A stretch of 6,669 nucleotides of DNA from Syntrophus sp. (in: bacteria) (GCA_003451635.1 DMAT01000388.1:1-6669), one strand, 5' to 3'; numbered from the stretch's first letter, positions 1 through 6,023 are shown. The notes: generated by a model from the sequence alone, not told the origin. Program-made: numbers and translations.

Positions 1-280
1 GCGTCGAGGCAACAACGCCGTTTAATACTTCCACATTTTTTGCCAGCTTGTCATAATCCTTCATCGGCCCCGTGTGCTCCATCAGCAGGATATGGGAGTT
101 CATCCCCAGGATCTTGTTGCGGAGGTCCGTTTCAAAGCCGTTCATCACGGCCAGGACAATGATCAGAGCGGCGACGCCCAAGGCGATACCGCCGATGGAC
201 AGGAACGTGATAATGGAGACAAATACCTGTTTCCGCTTGGCCTTGAGATACCTGAGGCTTATGAAAAATTCAAAAGACAT
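1..280 (-). CDS. lolC: Lipoprotein-releasing ABC transporter permease LolC/LolE, N-terminal part (runs off left edge)
   Basis: This is the first 93 residues of an inner-membrane permease of the LolCDE type, which extracts mature lipoproteins from the inner membrane and hands them to the periplasmic carrier LolA. The reading starts MSFEFFISLRYLKAKRK, a typical LolC/E cytoplasmic N-terminus with the ISLRYL motif. A long hydrophobic first membrane helix follows at about residues 20-46, then the family signature AVMNGFETDLRNKILGMNSH at the start of the periplasmic domain. The ATG at 278-280 lies 6 bases after the lysS stop, so the two genes are almost certainly co-transcribed. The order lysS then a Lol permease is familiar from deltaproteobacterial genomes, where lolD often follows. 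The ribosome-binding sequence would be the GGGAG at 293-297 (minus), about 12 bases upstream and inside a palindromic repeat. LolC and LolE cannot be told apart from this fragment; many such genomes have a single homodimer-type permease. The family call is secure. Confidence 0.9.
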   Translation of the reverse strand, partial: MSFEFFISLRYLKAKRKQVFVSIITFLSIGGIALGVAALIIVLAVMNGFETDLRNKILGMNSHILLMEHTGPMKDYDKLAKNVEVLNGVVAST

Positions 281-286
281 GGATGT

Positions 287-336
287 CTATATCTCCCTCC
301 CCTTCAAGGGGAGGGGCGGGGTGGGGATGGGGTTAT
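287..336. repeat. C-rich palindromic repeat element at the lysS/lolC junction
   Basis: The stretch consists of a 10-bp perfect inverted repeat around a single central base (295-315; arm CCCTCCCCTT, then C, then its complement), followed by an array of G4 tracts to about position 332. Read on the minus strand it encodes the last residues of LysS and the stop codon, and it carries the purine-rich sequence in front of lolC. The pattern, a short palindrome flanked by a tract of C-runs with ATCCCC and ACCCC units, resembles dispersed intergenic repeats I recall from several proteobacterial genomes, whose translations give proline-rich peptides such as PTPPLPLKGRE. Only one copy is visible here, so membership of a dispersed family is inferred. 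Confidence 0.6.
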
Positions 337-1807
337 TGGTTCTCAGTTGGGGAAAGAGAATCACGTCCCGAATGGAGGCCGAGTCGGTGAAGAGCATCAC
401 CAGACGATCGATCCCGATGCCCTCCCCTGCCGTCGGCGGCATGGCGTATTCAAGGGTCCTGATATAGTCCTCATCCATCTGGTGGGCCTCTTCATCTCCC
501 GCCTCCCGCTCCCGGAGTTGCATCAGGAAGCGCCCCCGCTGATCATCCGGGTCATTGAGTTCCGAAAAGGCGTTGGCGATTTCCTTGCCACAGATGTAAA
601 GCTCAAAACGGTCGGTAAAATCCGGATTCAAGGCATTCCTCCGGGAAAGGGGAGACACCTCTACGGGATATTGGGTGACAAAGGTGGGCTGAACAAGGTT
701 TTTTTCCACCCTTTCCTCAAAAATGATCATGAGGATTTTCCCCAGGGCTTCCTTTTCATCCACTTCCAGCCCCAGCTGCCTGGAAAATAAGACTGCCTGG
801 GACTGATCATCCAAAATGCCGGGTGCGACGTCCAGGTATTGAATAATGGCCTCTTTAACCGTGATCCGCTGCCAGGGGGATTTTAAGTCGATCTCTGTTC
901 CCTGGTACGTAAACTGCAGGATGCCGAAGAGATTGCGGGCGATGAAAATAAAGAGCTCCTCGGTGAGGTCCATCAGGTCTTCGTAGGTTGCATAGGCCAT
1001 GTAGAATTCCATCATGGTGAATTCGGGATTGTGAAAAGTGGAAATCCCCTCGTTGCGGAAGTTTCTGTTAATCTCGTAAACCCTTTCCAGTCCGCCGGTT
1101 ACAAGTCGCTTCAGATACAGCTCCGGAGCGATACGCATGTACAGCTCCATGCCGAGGGCGTTATGATATGTCTTGAAGGGTTTGGCCGCTGCCCCGCCGG
1201 CCTGGGCCTGCATCATGGGAGTTTCCACTTCCAGAAAATCCCTTTCTTCCATGAAATCCCTTATCAACTTGATGATCCGGCTCCGCTTGTAGAACACTTC
1301 CTTGACGTCAGGATTCATGATCAAGTCGAGGTGACGCTGGCGATACCTGGTTTCTACGTCCGTCAACCCGTGCCACTTCTCGGGAAGAGGGTGGATGGAC
1401 TTGGCAAGGAGACGTATCTCCTTAGCTTCAATCGTCAATTCCCCTGTTTTCGTTTTGAAGATCCTGCCGCTGACATAAACGATATCTCCGACATCAAGGC
1501 GTTTGAAGAGGGCGTAATCCTCCTCAGTTATAAGGCCCTTGTGGATAAAGGCCTGCAGCCTTCCTTTGCGGTCCTGAATACTTACAAAGGAGGCCTTCCC
1601 GAAATTCCTGATCGCCATCAAGCGCCCTGCCAGAGAAAATGTATCCTCGATCTGGGTCAGGGATTCCTGTTCCAGATCTCCAAAACGGGTCCTAAGTTCC
1701 GACGAGGTATTTTTAACCCTCGCATCATTGGGATATAGGTCAATCCCCGCTGCTCGGATGCCGGCTATTTTTTCTTTGCGATTTCTTATTAGTTCGCTTT
1801 CTTCCAT
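287..1807 (-). CDS. lysS: Lysyl-tRNA synthetase, class II
   Basis: LysS charges tRNA-Lys with lysine using ATP in the cytoplasm. With the ATG at 1807 the protein is 506 residues, close to the usual 490-505. In order: an N-terminal OB-fold anticodon-binding domain at about residues 56-134 (SLAGRLMAIRNFGKASFVSI), then the class II catalytic core with motif 1 near 180-200 (ERDFLEVETPMM), motif 2 at about 250-269 (FRNEGISTFHNPEFTMMEFY) and motif 3 at about 461-468 (GEGIGIDR). The frame stays open back to an ATG at 1861, which would add 18 residues (MVEKNIAKCTLFGWDICK). I reject that start: it lacks a Shine-Dalgarno, does not resemble LysRS N-termini, and overlaps a plausible promoter, whereas MEESELIRNRKEKI fits the family. 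The last 17 residues (TNNPIPTPPLPLKGREI) follow the normal end ILFPQLR and are encoded by a palindromic repeat, so they look like an acquired tail. It is the first gene of a lysS-lolC unit, divergent from ssb. Confidence 0.96.
   Translation of the reverse strand: MEESELIRNRKEKIAGIRAAGIDLYPNDARVKNTSSELRTRFGDLEQESLTQIEDTFSLAGRLMAIRNFGKASFVSIQDRKGRLQAFIHKGLITEEDYALFKRLDVGDIVYVSGRIFKTKTGELTIEAKEIRLLAKSIHPLPEKWHGLTDVETRYRQRHLDLIMNPDVKEVFYKRSRIIKLIRDFMEERDFLEVETPMMQAQAGGAAAKPFKTYHNALGMELYMRIAPELYLKRLVTGGLERVYEINRNFRNEGISTFHNPEFTMMEFYMAYATYEDLMDLTEELFIFIARNLFGILQFTYQGTEIDLKSPWQRITVKEAIIQYLDVAPGILDDQSQAVLFSRQLGLEVDEKEALGKILMIIFEERVEKNLVQPTFVTQYPVEVSPLSRRNALNPDFTDRFELYICGKEIANAFSELNDPDDQRGRFLMQLREREAGDEEAHQMDEDYIRTLEYAMPPTAGEGIGIDRLVMLFTDSASIRDVILFPQLRTNNPIPTPPLPLKGREI
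308..332 (+). other. Potential G-quadruplex motif (five G4 tracts)
   Basis: Five runs of four G (308-311, 313-316, 318-321, 323-326, 329-332) are separated by loops of 1, 1, 1 and 2 bases. This exceeds the usual four-tract requirement and has very short loops, which favour stable parallel quadruplexes. The G-rich strand is the template strand for lysS-lolC transcription; the mRNA itself would be C-rich here. The sequence is directly seen; folding in the cell is not shown. Confidence 0.7.
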
Positions 1808-1841
1808 TTTACAAATGTCCCATCCAAATAAAGTGCATTTT

Positions 1842-1868
1842 GCTATATTTTTTTCTACCAATAGTCAA
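1842..1868 (-). promoter_or_regulatory. Candidate sigma70-type promoter for lysS-lolC
   Basis: On the minus strand TTGACT (1863-1868, five of six matches to the -35 consensus) is followed after 15 bases by TATAGC (1842-1847, four of six). The 15-base spacing is shorter than the 17 optimum, so the call is tentative. It would start transcription near 1835, about 28 bases before the preferred lysS ATG at 1807, and it argues against the upstream ATG at 1861. Confidence 0.4.
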
Positions 1869-1901
1869 GGAGGATTTCTGGATCAGAGTCTACGAATCAT
1901 A

Positions 1902-1930
1902 TTGCCATAAGGAAAGAAGTTATGTATGGT
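1902..1930 (+). promoter_or_regulatory. Candidate sigma70-type promoter for ssb
   Basis: TTGCCA (1902-1907, five of six matches to the -35 consensus) and TATGGT (1925-1930, four of six) are separated by exactly 17 bases. Transcription would begin near 1937, giving a leader of about 29 bases before the ssb ATG. It lies back to back with the lysS promoter candidate, which suits the divergent arrangement. Based on pattern only. Confidence 0.45.
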
Positions 1931-1956
1931 CAGCGGAAATTGCGATTCCATGAAAA

Positions 1957-1961
1957 GGAGG
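1957..1961 (+). promoter_or_regulatory. Ribosome-binding site of ssb
   Basis: AAAAGGAGG ends 4 bases before the ATG at 1966 and is a nearly complete anti-16S match. It fixes the ssb start at MVNKVMLIGR, which is also where SSB homologues begin. Confidence 0.75.
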
Positions 1962-1965
1962 ACTT

Positions 1966-2385
1966 ATGGTCAACAAGGTCATGCTCATAGGCAGATTAGG
2001 TGGTGATCCGGAGGTGAAGTACACGCCGGATGGTCTCATGATTACCAATTTCACGCTGGCAACGGATGAACAGCGGAAGGACAAAAATGGTGAGCGAATA
2101 CAGAAAACTGAATGGCATCGAATTGTAGCCTTTGGAAAGCTGGCAGAAATATGCGGCAACTATCTGTCAAAAGGAAGGTTGGTTTTTGTCGAGGGGAGGA
2201 TTCAAACCAGGGCCTGGGAAGACAAGGAAGGAATAAAACGATACACTACCGAGATCATTGCCGCCAACATGCAGATGCTGGAAGCCAAGGGCCAGCAAAA
2301 GGCGCAGGGTCCGGCAGCGACTGAGGGATCAACCCCTCCTTACTTCAGCGCCGAATCCCTTCCCGATGATGATGTCCCGTTCTGA
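1966..2385 (+). CDS. ssb: Single-stranded DNA-binding protein
   Basis: SSB coats single-stranded DNA during replication, recombination and repair and recruits partner enzymes through its acidic tail. The 139-residue protein opens with the canonical MVNKVMLIGRLGGDPEVKYT, and the OB fold occupies about residues 1-107. It includes TEWHRIVAFGKLAEICGNYL (residues 49-68), which carries the tryptophan equivalent to the DNA-stacking Trp54 of E. coli SSB, and the FVEGRIQTRAWEDKEG strand-loop. A short flexible linker (about 108-129) leads to the C-terminal tip SLPDDDVPF, the acidic partner-binding peptide ending in Pro-Phe. The linker is much shorter than in E. coli SSB (178 residues) but this is common elsewhere. 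The gene is transcribed alone, divergent from lysS and convergent with tatA, with 25 bases between the two stop codons and no clear terminator hairpin. Confidence 0.97.
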   Translation: MVNKVMLIGRLGGDPEVKYTPDGLMITNFTLATDEQRKDKNGERIQKTEWHRIVAFGKLAEICGNYLSKGRLVFVEGRIQTRAWEDKEGIKRYTTEIIAANMQMLEAKGQQKAQGPAATEGSTPPYFSAESLPDDDVPF

Positions 2386-2410
2386 GGGCTACTGAAGAAG
2401 GGAATGGGGA

Positions 2411-2596
2411 TTATTTAGGCTCGATCTTCTTGCTGTCCGGCGTTACATCAATATCTTCGGTTTCCCGGTTTGCTTTTTTGAAATTCTTTATCCCCTTCCC
2501 GATCGCGCCGCCGATCTCGGGAAGCTTCCCGGCGCCAAAGATTATCAATATGATTACGAGTATGACAAGAAGTTCCGGCATGCCAATACCAAACAT
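2411..2596 (-). CDS. tatA: Twin-arginine translocase subunit TatA
   Basis: TatA oligomerises in the inner membrane to form the passage for folded proteins with twin-arginine signals, working with TatC. This 61-residue protein has the full family layout: a very short periplasmic N-terminus (MFGIGMPE), a single membrane helix (about residues 7-21), the conserved hinge FGAGKLPEIG (20-29), an amphipathic helix (GGAIGKGIKNFKKANRE, about 28-44) and a short charged tail. The FG-x-x-KLPE hinge and the short length point to TatA rather than TatB. No tatC or tatB is adjacent, so it may be a stand-alone copy with tatC elsewhere, or a bifunctional TatA as in some lineages. Its start has a good Shine-Dalgarno, AAAGGAG (2604-2610, minus), 7 bases upstream. 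It lies 88 bases downstream of rodZ and may be transcribed with it or from its own promoter. Confidence 0.93.
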   Translation of the reverse strand: MFGIGMPELLVILVIILIIFGAGKLPEIGGAIGKGIKNFKKANRETEDIDVTPDSKKIEPK

Positions 2597-2602
2597 AAAG
2601 AG

Positions 2603-2617
2603 TCTCCTTTCTGGAGA
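2603..2617 (-). promoter_or_regulatory. Small hairpin over the tatA ribosome-binding site
   Basis: On the minus strand TCTCC (2613-2617) can pair with GGAGA (2603-2607) across a five-base loop AGAAA. The right arm contains the GGAG of the tatA Shine-Dalgarno, so the fold would compete with ribosome binding. Only five pairs, so stability is modest and regulation is speculative. Confidence 0.35.
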
Positions 2618-2639
2618 TGACTTGATTTATTAACGCATC

Positions 2640-2666
2640 CTTAAAGCATTGTTGCGCAGTTGTCAA
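2640..2666 (-). promoter_or_regulatory. Candidate promoter for tatA
   Basis: In the 88-base gap between rodZ and tatA a perfect TTGACA -35 (2661-2666, minus) is followed after 15 bases by TTTAAG (2640-2645, four of six), preceded by TGC as in an extended -10. This would let tatA be transcribed independently of rodZ. The -10 is weak and the spacing short, so the call is tentative. Confidence 0.4.
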
Positions 2667-2684
2667 TTCTTTCAAGGAAGAAAA

Positions 2685-3608
2685 TCAAGGGAGCTTGAGG
2701 TGCGCAACCTCTCCCCGCTTTCCCAGGGAAGTAAGGGGTTTATCCTGGAATGAGATCAGAACTCCTCCGGCGTTGCCGACATCGATGATAAAAGATTCCC
2801 GGGCCGTCCGTTCTATCCGGTCTCCCTTGCTTAGTATCATTTGTTCCGCTTGCTTCTGGTCGGCGGAGATCCTGATCCATGTTTTTTCCACCGCTTCGAT
2901 TTTCAGATTTAAGATTTGCCCTTGCTTCTGGTCGCCGGCGCCCTGATTCGCAGGTGTTTGCCCGGACGAGGTTACGATGGACGGCGGTGATCCGGCGGGT
3001 GCAGCTACGGGAATGTTCGGGGCGGGCGCCGTTGCAGGTATTTGTATAGAAGCCATTTTCTGTGAACTTTTTTGACGGGTGGAGAAGAGATCCATAACAT
3101 CGTTGACATCAACAAGCACGATTAAAATGATTAAACCGAAGAGCACGATCGCAGCGACTACCCAGAGGAGAAAACGGATATTTCTGATCTTTTTTCCCTT
3201 GCGGGGCAGCTCTTTATAGTCTTCCTCCGGTGCATCATTGATTTTATCAAGGGATTTCAGGTAGTTTTCGTATTGTTGCAGAAGGGGTTTGCTGTCGGTT
3301 TCAAGGATGCCGGCATAGGTCCTGATGAAGGTTCTCGCGTAAACCGGTTCGGGAAGAAGGTGGTAATGTTCTGCTTCGATGGCTTCAAGATTGGTTACGG
3401 TGATTCTCGTTACTGAAAAAACATCCTTCAGGGTGAGTCCCCTGCCTTCCCGGATAAGCCTGAGATCGATAACTCCCGGCTCTTTGTTGACGTTGGTGAT
3501 TTCTGTAAATGTGGGCCCACCGCCTCCCCGGAGAAGCTTGAGATCGGTAACTTCCGGGGCTTTGTTGACGGCGGCTGTTTCTGCTGATATGGATTCCGAG
3601 GATTTCAT
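2685..3608 (-). CDS. rodZ: RodZ-like membrane protein with cytoplasmic HTH and periplasmic DUF4115 domain
   Basis: RodZ-type proteins span the inner membrane and link the MreB cytoskeleton to the cell-wall elongation machinery. With the start at 3608 the protein has 307 residues. It has a HTH_25-type Xre-like domain at about residues 47-105 (IDLRLIREGRGLTLKDV through VYARTFIRTYAGIL), a basic segment (PRKGKKIRNIR), one membrane helix at about 146-166, an Ala/Pro/Ser/Gln-rich linker at about 190-230, and a C-terminal DUF4115-type beta domain at about 233-307 (KTWIRISADQKQAEQMILSK, ending EVAHLKLP). I choose ATG 3608 because AAGGA lies 8 bases upstream; the ATG at 3641 or the TTG at 3644 would add 11 or 12 residues but lack a Shine-Dalgarno. 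Oddity: residues 14-37 are a decayed copy of residues 40-63, from a 78-bp tandem duplication. The gene is divergent from the inositol-phosphatase gene and precedes tatA. Confidence 0.88.
   Translation of the reverse strand: MKSSESISAETAAVNKAPEVTDLKLLRGGGGPTFTEITNVNKEPGVIDLRLIREGRGLTLKDVFSVTRITVTNLEAIEAEHYHLLPEPVYARTFIRTYAGILETDSKPLLQQYENYLKSLDKINDAPEEDYKELPRKGKKIRNIRFLLWVVAAIVLFGLIILIVLVDVNDVMDLFSTRQKSSQKMASIQIPATAPAPNIPVAAPAGSPPSIVTSSGQTPANQGAGDQKQGQILNLKIEAVEKTWIRISADQKQAEQMILSKGDRIERTARESFIIDVGNAGGVLISFQDKPLTSLGKRGEVAHLKLP
3420..3569 (-). repeat. 78-bp in-frame tandem duplication inside rodZ
   Basis: The segments 3498-3569 and 3420-3491 align with an offset of exactly 78 bases. At the protein level VNKAPEVTDLKLLRGGGGPT aligns with VNKEPGVIDLRLIREGRGLT; 12 of 24 residues are identical across the aligned pair. 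At the DNA level the stretch 3539-3570 matches 3461-3492 at 28 of 32 positions. The downstream copy forms helix 1 of the HTH; the upstream copy has lost helix character (GGGGP). Confidence 0.8.
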
Positions 3609-3678
3609 GTCTGCATTCCTTGTCACGTTTTTGTTTAACATCAATTACGAAGCCATGCAAATAAAATGATTGAAGGGA

Positions 3679-3706
3679 TTAATAATCATGACTAATATGG
3701 AAACAA
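3679..3706 (-). promoter_or_regulatory. Weak candidate promoter for rodZ
   Basis: On the minus strand TTGTTT (3701-3706) and TATTAA (3679-3684) are 16 bases apart. Each has only partial consensus agreement, and the site overlaps the start of the divergent phosphatase gene. I list it because no better candidate appears between the two genes. Confidence 0.2.
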
Positions 3707-4503
3707 CGAGGAAAATTATGGCAGCGAGTTCCGATTATAAAAGACTGGCCCTCTCGGCGGCGCGTGAGGCCGGTGGCTACTTGAAAGAGCATCTTTATGG
3801 CCGCCATCTTGTCCGTTTCAAGGGGGAAATAGATATTGTTACCGAAGCGGACCAGCAGGCGGAGAACATGATCATCGCGGCCATTCGTCATCATTACCCT
3901 GATCACGATATTCTGGCAGAAGAATCGCCGGCCACGCATACCGGTTCTCTTTACCGCTGGATCATTGATCCCCTGGATGGGACGACAAACTATGCCCACG
4001 GCTATCCCGTATTCTGTGTTTCCATTGCCCTGGAGCGGGATGGGATCTGCATTCTGGGGGTGGTATTCAATCCCATGCTGGGTGAGATGTTTGTGGCGGA
4101 AAAAGGGCAGGGCGCTTTCCTCAATGACAAACCCATCGCCGTCTCGGAGACGACGGAAATATCCCGGAGTCTTCTTGCGACCGGATTCCCGTACGACATC
4201 CGTTTGACAAAAGAGAACAACATGGATCATTTTGAATCGATGGCCCTGAAGGCCCAGGCCATTCGCCGCGCCGGTTCGGCGGCCCTGGATCTGGCCTATG
4301 TGGCCGCAGGCCGCTTTGACGGATTCTGGGAATTGAAACTGAGCCCCTGGGATACTGCGGCGGGATGTCTGCTGGTGCAAGAGGCGGGAGGGGTCATTAC
4401 GGATTTGCATGGGGAAGCATTTACATTGACAGCCCCTCATATCATCGCATCAAACGGCAAGATACACGGGCAGATCCTGTCCGTATTACACGGGGCAACC
4501 TGA
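3688..4503 (+). CDS. suhB: Inositol monophosphatase family protein (SuhB-like)
   Basis: This is a magnesium-dependent, lithium-sensitive-type phosphatase that hydrolyses myo-inositol-1-phosphate or related sugar phosphates in the cytoplasm; some relatives use fructose-1,6-bisphosphate, NADP or histidinol phosphate. With the ATG at 3688 it has 271 residues, the family's usual size. Metal-binding signatures are intact: DIVTEAD (about residues 49-55), the EES glutamate pair at 78-79, motif A DPLDGTTN at 94-101, and motif B WDTAAG at 221-226, followed by QEAGG. Three starts are possible: TTG 3670, ATG 3688 (GAAGGGA 9 bases upstream) and ATG 3718 (GAGG 6 bases upstream, 261 residues). The conserved region begins near DYKRLALSAAREAG, so ATG 3718 is equally defensible. 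The gene stands alone, divergent from rodZ and convergent with the barrel gene (16 bases between stop codons). Substrate cannot be read from sequence; the symbol denotes family resemblance. Confidence 0.9.
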   Translation: MTNMETTRKIMAASSDYKRLALSAAREAGGYLKEHLYGRHLVRFKGEIDIVTEADQQAENMIIAAIRHHYPDHDILAEESPATHTGSLYRWIIDPLDGTTNYAHGYPVFCVSIALERDGICILGVVFNPMLGEMFVAEKGQGAFLNDKPIAVSETTEISRSLLATGFPYDIRLTKENNMDHFESMALKAQAIRRAGSAALDLAYVAAGRFDGFWELKLSPWDTAAGCLLVQEAGGVITDLHGEAFTLTAPHIIASNGKIHGQILSVLHGAT

Positions 4504-4519
4504 GGATAAGGACGGAATT

Positions 4520-6013
4520 TCAGAAGCTATATTCAAACTCCAGGATGATTCTGTCGTTGCGCTGCCAGCGGCCGTAGGTGCTGTCGCTTTGCCCCCCGAA
4601 GAATTCTCCCGCGAGTTTTGTGATCAGGCCGTCCCGGAGTTTATATTTTGCCTCCAACCTTTGAAACCTTCCATAATCAACATTGTCGACCTGAAAATTA
4701 CAGACGAACTGAAAGGACAATTTATTGTTGTACTCGAAGTTGATGCGGCTGAGAATGTCATTACGGCCAAGGCGCGATTTCTTTGAACTGGAGACATAGT
4801 TTTCCGCATTTTGAACTCTGGTGATGACCTCATTGGCGTATTCAGCGGTAAATTCGATCTTCTCCATCCAGATCTTTTTGGCGAAGTCATCAAAGGTGTA
4901 AGTAAACCCGCCCACATAATTGAAGTAGTCGTCATCCTTCCGGTCGTAACTGAAATTATAGACAACCTCCCCATGAAACTCCCAGCTTTCATAGGTTGTG
5001 GAAAAACCGACGGCATAGTCGTCCACCTTCACGACTTCCTTGATGCGCTGGGGTACGGTGGTTCCCGGAGTCGGTCCCGGCACTTGTTCTTCCCGAACGA
5101 CATAAAAGGGATTGGGGCCATGATAGAAGGAGGCGAAGAGATCCCAGCCGTAAAACCCCTTCTTCTTGAACCGGGCAAAATAGCCGAAGTTGGTATCCGT
5201 AACCTTGGCAACATCATCCTTCATGTTGGCGTTGCCCGCATCATAGAGGTCGAATTCCGTGCTTTCTCCCTGCTTCCGTTCTCCCATCCAGCGTGAAGTC
5301 TCGCTGGGCGTCTTCTGGGGCTGATACACGGGGAGAAAGGCGGCGGTCAGCGTCGTTGCTTCCGCTACGTCGAAGTCCATTCGCGCCTGCCAGAGGTTGA
5401 GATCCTTGACGTCCATGGGATCATTGAGATCCTGAGGCCGCATCCGGTCGGAGGGCAGGTACAGTGTGGACATGCCGTTGGTGATGGTCTTTTTTCCGAT
5501 AAGAAAGTTGAAGCTGTCCCGGTTGTAGTTGACATATAAATCACTGATATCCATGATACGTCGTCGTCGGTCCATATCCTGCCAGAACTCACTGAAAGAG
5601 GTGCCGGAATAGGTGTTTTCCTCGTTGCCGTACTCGACCCAGCCGCCGACATTAAGGGCGAAGTTTTTGTAGCTGATCTTGTCGGAAAACTTGAAAAGGG
5701 CTTCGCCGAAATCGTTTCTTGTATCCGCTCCATCCCTCTCCGGAGGATTCTGCCAGTAATGCACCCCTCGCAGGCGGAGGCTGCCGTGAAAGTCGTCCAC
5801 AAGCTTTGAGAGAACGGTCGGCTGTTTTGCTGCGATGAGGGGAAACTTCTCTTGCCCCTTTTGCTCAGGGGGGGCCGGTTCCGCCTTATCCATCTCCTTG
5901 AGGAGATCGTCTTCCTGGAAGCGGTAGTCCGTCTGCCCCCACGAGAAAGGAGGGCAGAGGAGGCAAATAACCAGCAGGAAGGCCAAGCTTTTGAGAAACG
6001 GGTTCATTCTCAT
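4520..6013 (-). CDS. Outer-membrane beta-barrel protein, DUF1302-like, paired with a LolA-like protein
   Basis: The 497-residue protein starts with a Sec signal peptide (basic MRMNPFLK, hydrophobic core to about residue 22, likely cleavage after SWG at 26). A charged, proline-rich segment (about 30-60) follows. The rest is dominated by alternating aromatic/polar strands such as FALNVGGWVEYGN and RINFEYNNKLSFQFVCNFQV, and the chain ends ILEFEYSF, a C-terminal phenylalanine typical of BAM-inserted barrels. The segment at 155-208 (ISDLYVNYNRDSFNFLIGKK, then SDRMRPQDLNDP) resembles the strand pair of DUF1302-type barrels, where a G-x-Q/K-x-I-x-x-G element precedes a D-x-x-x-P-x-D-L turn. The ATG at 6013 has AGGAG 10 bases upstream, abutting the stop codon of the preceding gene. 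Function is unproven; the context suggests an envelope export or lipid/lipoprotein-handling role. A porin or alginate-export-like barrel is the main alternative. Confidence 0.8.
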   Translation of the reverse strand: MRMNPFLKSLAFLLVICLLCPPFSWGQTDYRFQEDDLLKEMDKAEPAPPEQKGQEKFPLIAAKQPTVLSKLVDDFHGSLRLRGVHYWQNPPERDGADTRNDFGEALFKFSDKISYKNFALNVGGWVEYGNEENTYSGTSFSEFWQDMDRRRRIMDISDLYVNYNRDSFNFLIGKKTITNGMSTLYLPSDRMRPQDLNDPMDVKDLNLWQARMDFDVAEATTLTAAFLPVYQPQKTPSETSRWMGERKQGESTEFDLYDAGNANMKDDVAKVTDTNFGYFARFKKKGFYGWDLFASFYHGPNPFYVVREEQVPGPTPGTTVPQRIKEVVKVDDYAVGFSTTYESWEFHGEVVYNFSYDRKDDDYFNYVGGFTYTFDDFAKKIWMEKIEFTAEYANEVITRVQNAENYVSSSKKSRLGRNDILSRINFEYNNKLSFQFVCNFQVDNVDYGRFQRLEAKYKLRDGLITKLAGEFFGGQSDSTYGRWQRNDRIILEFEYSF

Positions 6014-6023
6014 CTGTAAAGCA

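Noticed and set aside
295..315. Palindrome as an intrinsic terminator after lysS
   Set aside because: The stem is strong but no U-run follows on the minus strand (GGGAGATATAG), it lies before the lysS stop, and lolC follows 6 bases after that stop.
74..790. Long plus-strand open frame over lolC and lysS
   Set aside because: It is antisense to two clearly recognised genes, has no recognisable domain, and has shadow-type composition.
1031..1738. 235-codon plus-strand open frame inside lysS
   Set aside because: It is antisense to the conserved LysS catalytic core; its openness follows from lysS codon usage.
1808..1861. N-terminal extension of LysS starting at ATG 1861
   Set aside because: It has no Shine-Dalgarno, the residues do not look like a LysRS N-terminus, and a promoter-like sequence overlaps it.
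2386..2430. Possible bidirectional terminator between ssb and tatA
   Set aside because: Only AAGAAG/CTTCTT can pair, across a loop of more than 20 bases, with no T-tract; too weak to call.
2849..2942. Near-identical 14-base words (cttgcttctggtcg at 2849-2862 and 2921-2934) in the rodZ 3' half
   Set aside because: They encode similar DQKQ peptides, but the flanks do not align, so this is probably chance use of the same codons in a Gln/Lys-rich region rather than a duplication.
3679..4440. 253-codon minus-strand open frame opposite the phosphatase gene
   Set aside because: The plus-strand gene has all inositol-monophosphatase motifs; the reverse frame shows none and is rich in unusual residues.
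4504..4519. Terminator between the phosphatase and barrel genes
   Set aside because: The 16-base gap holds no inverted repeat.
5365..5802. 145-codon minus-strand frame inside the barrel gene
   Set aside because: It lies in another frame of the same strand with Ser/Thr/Arg-rich shadow composition; the barrel frame has a signal peptide and barrel strands.
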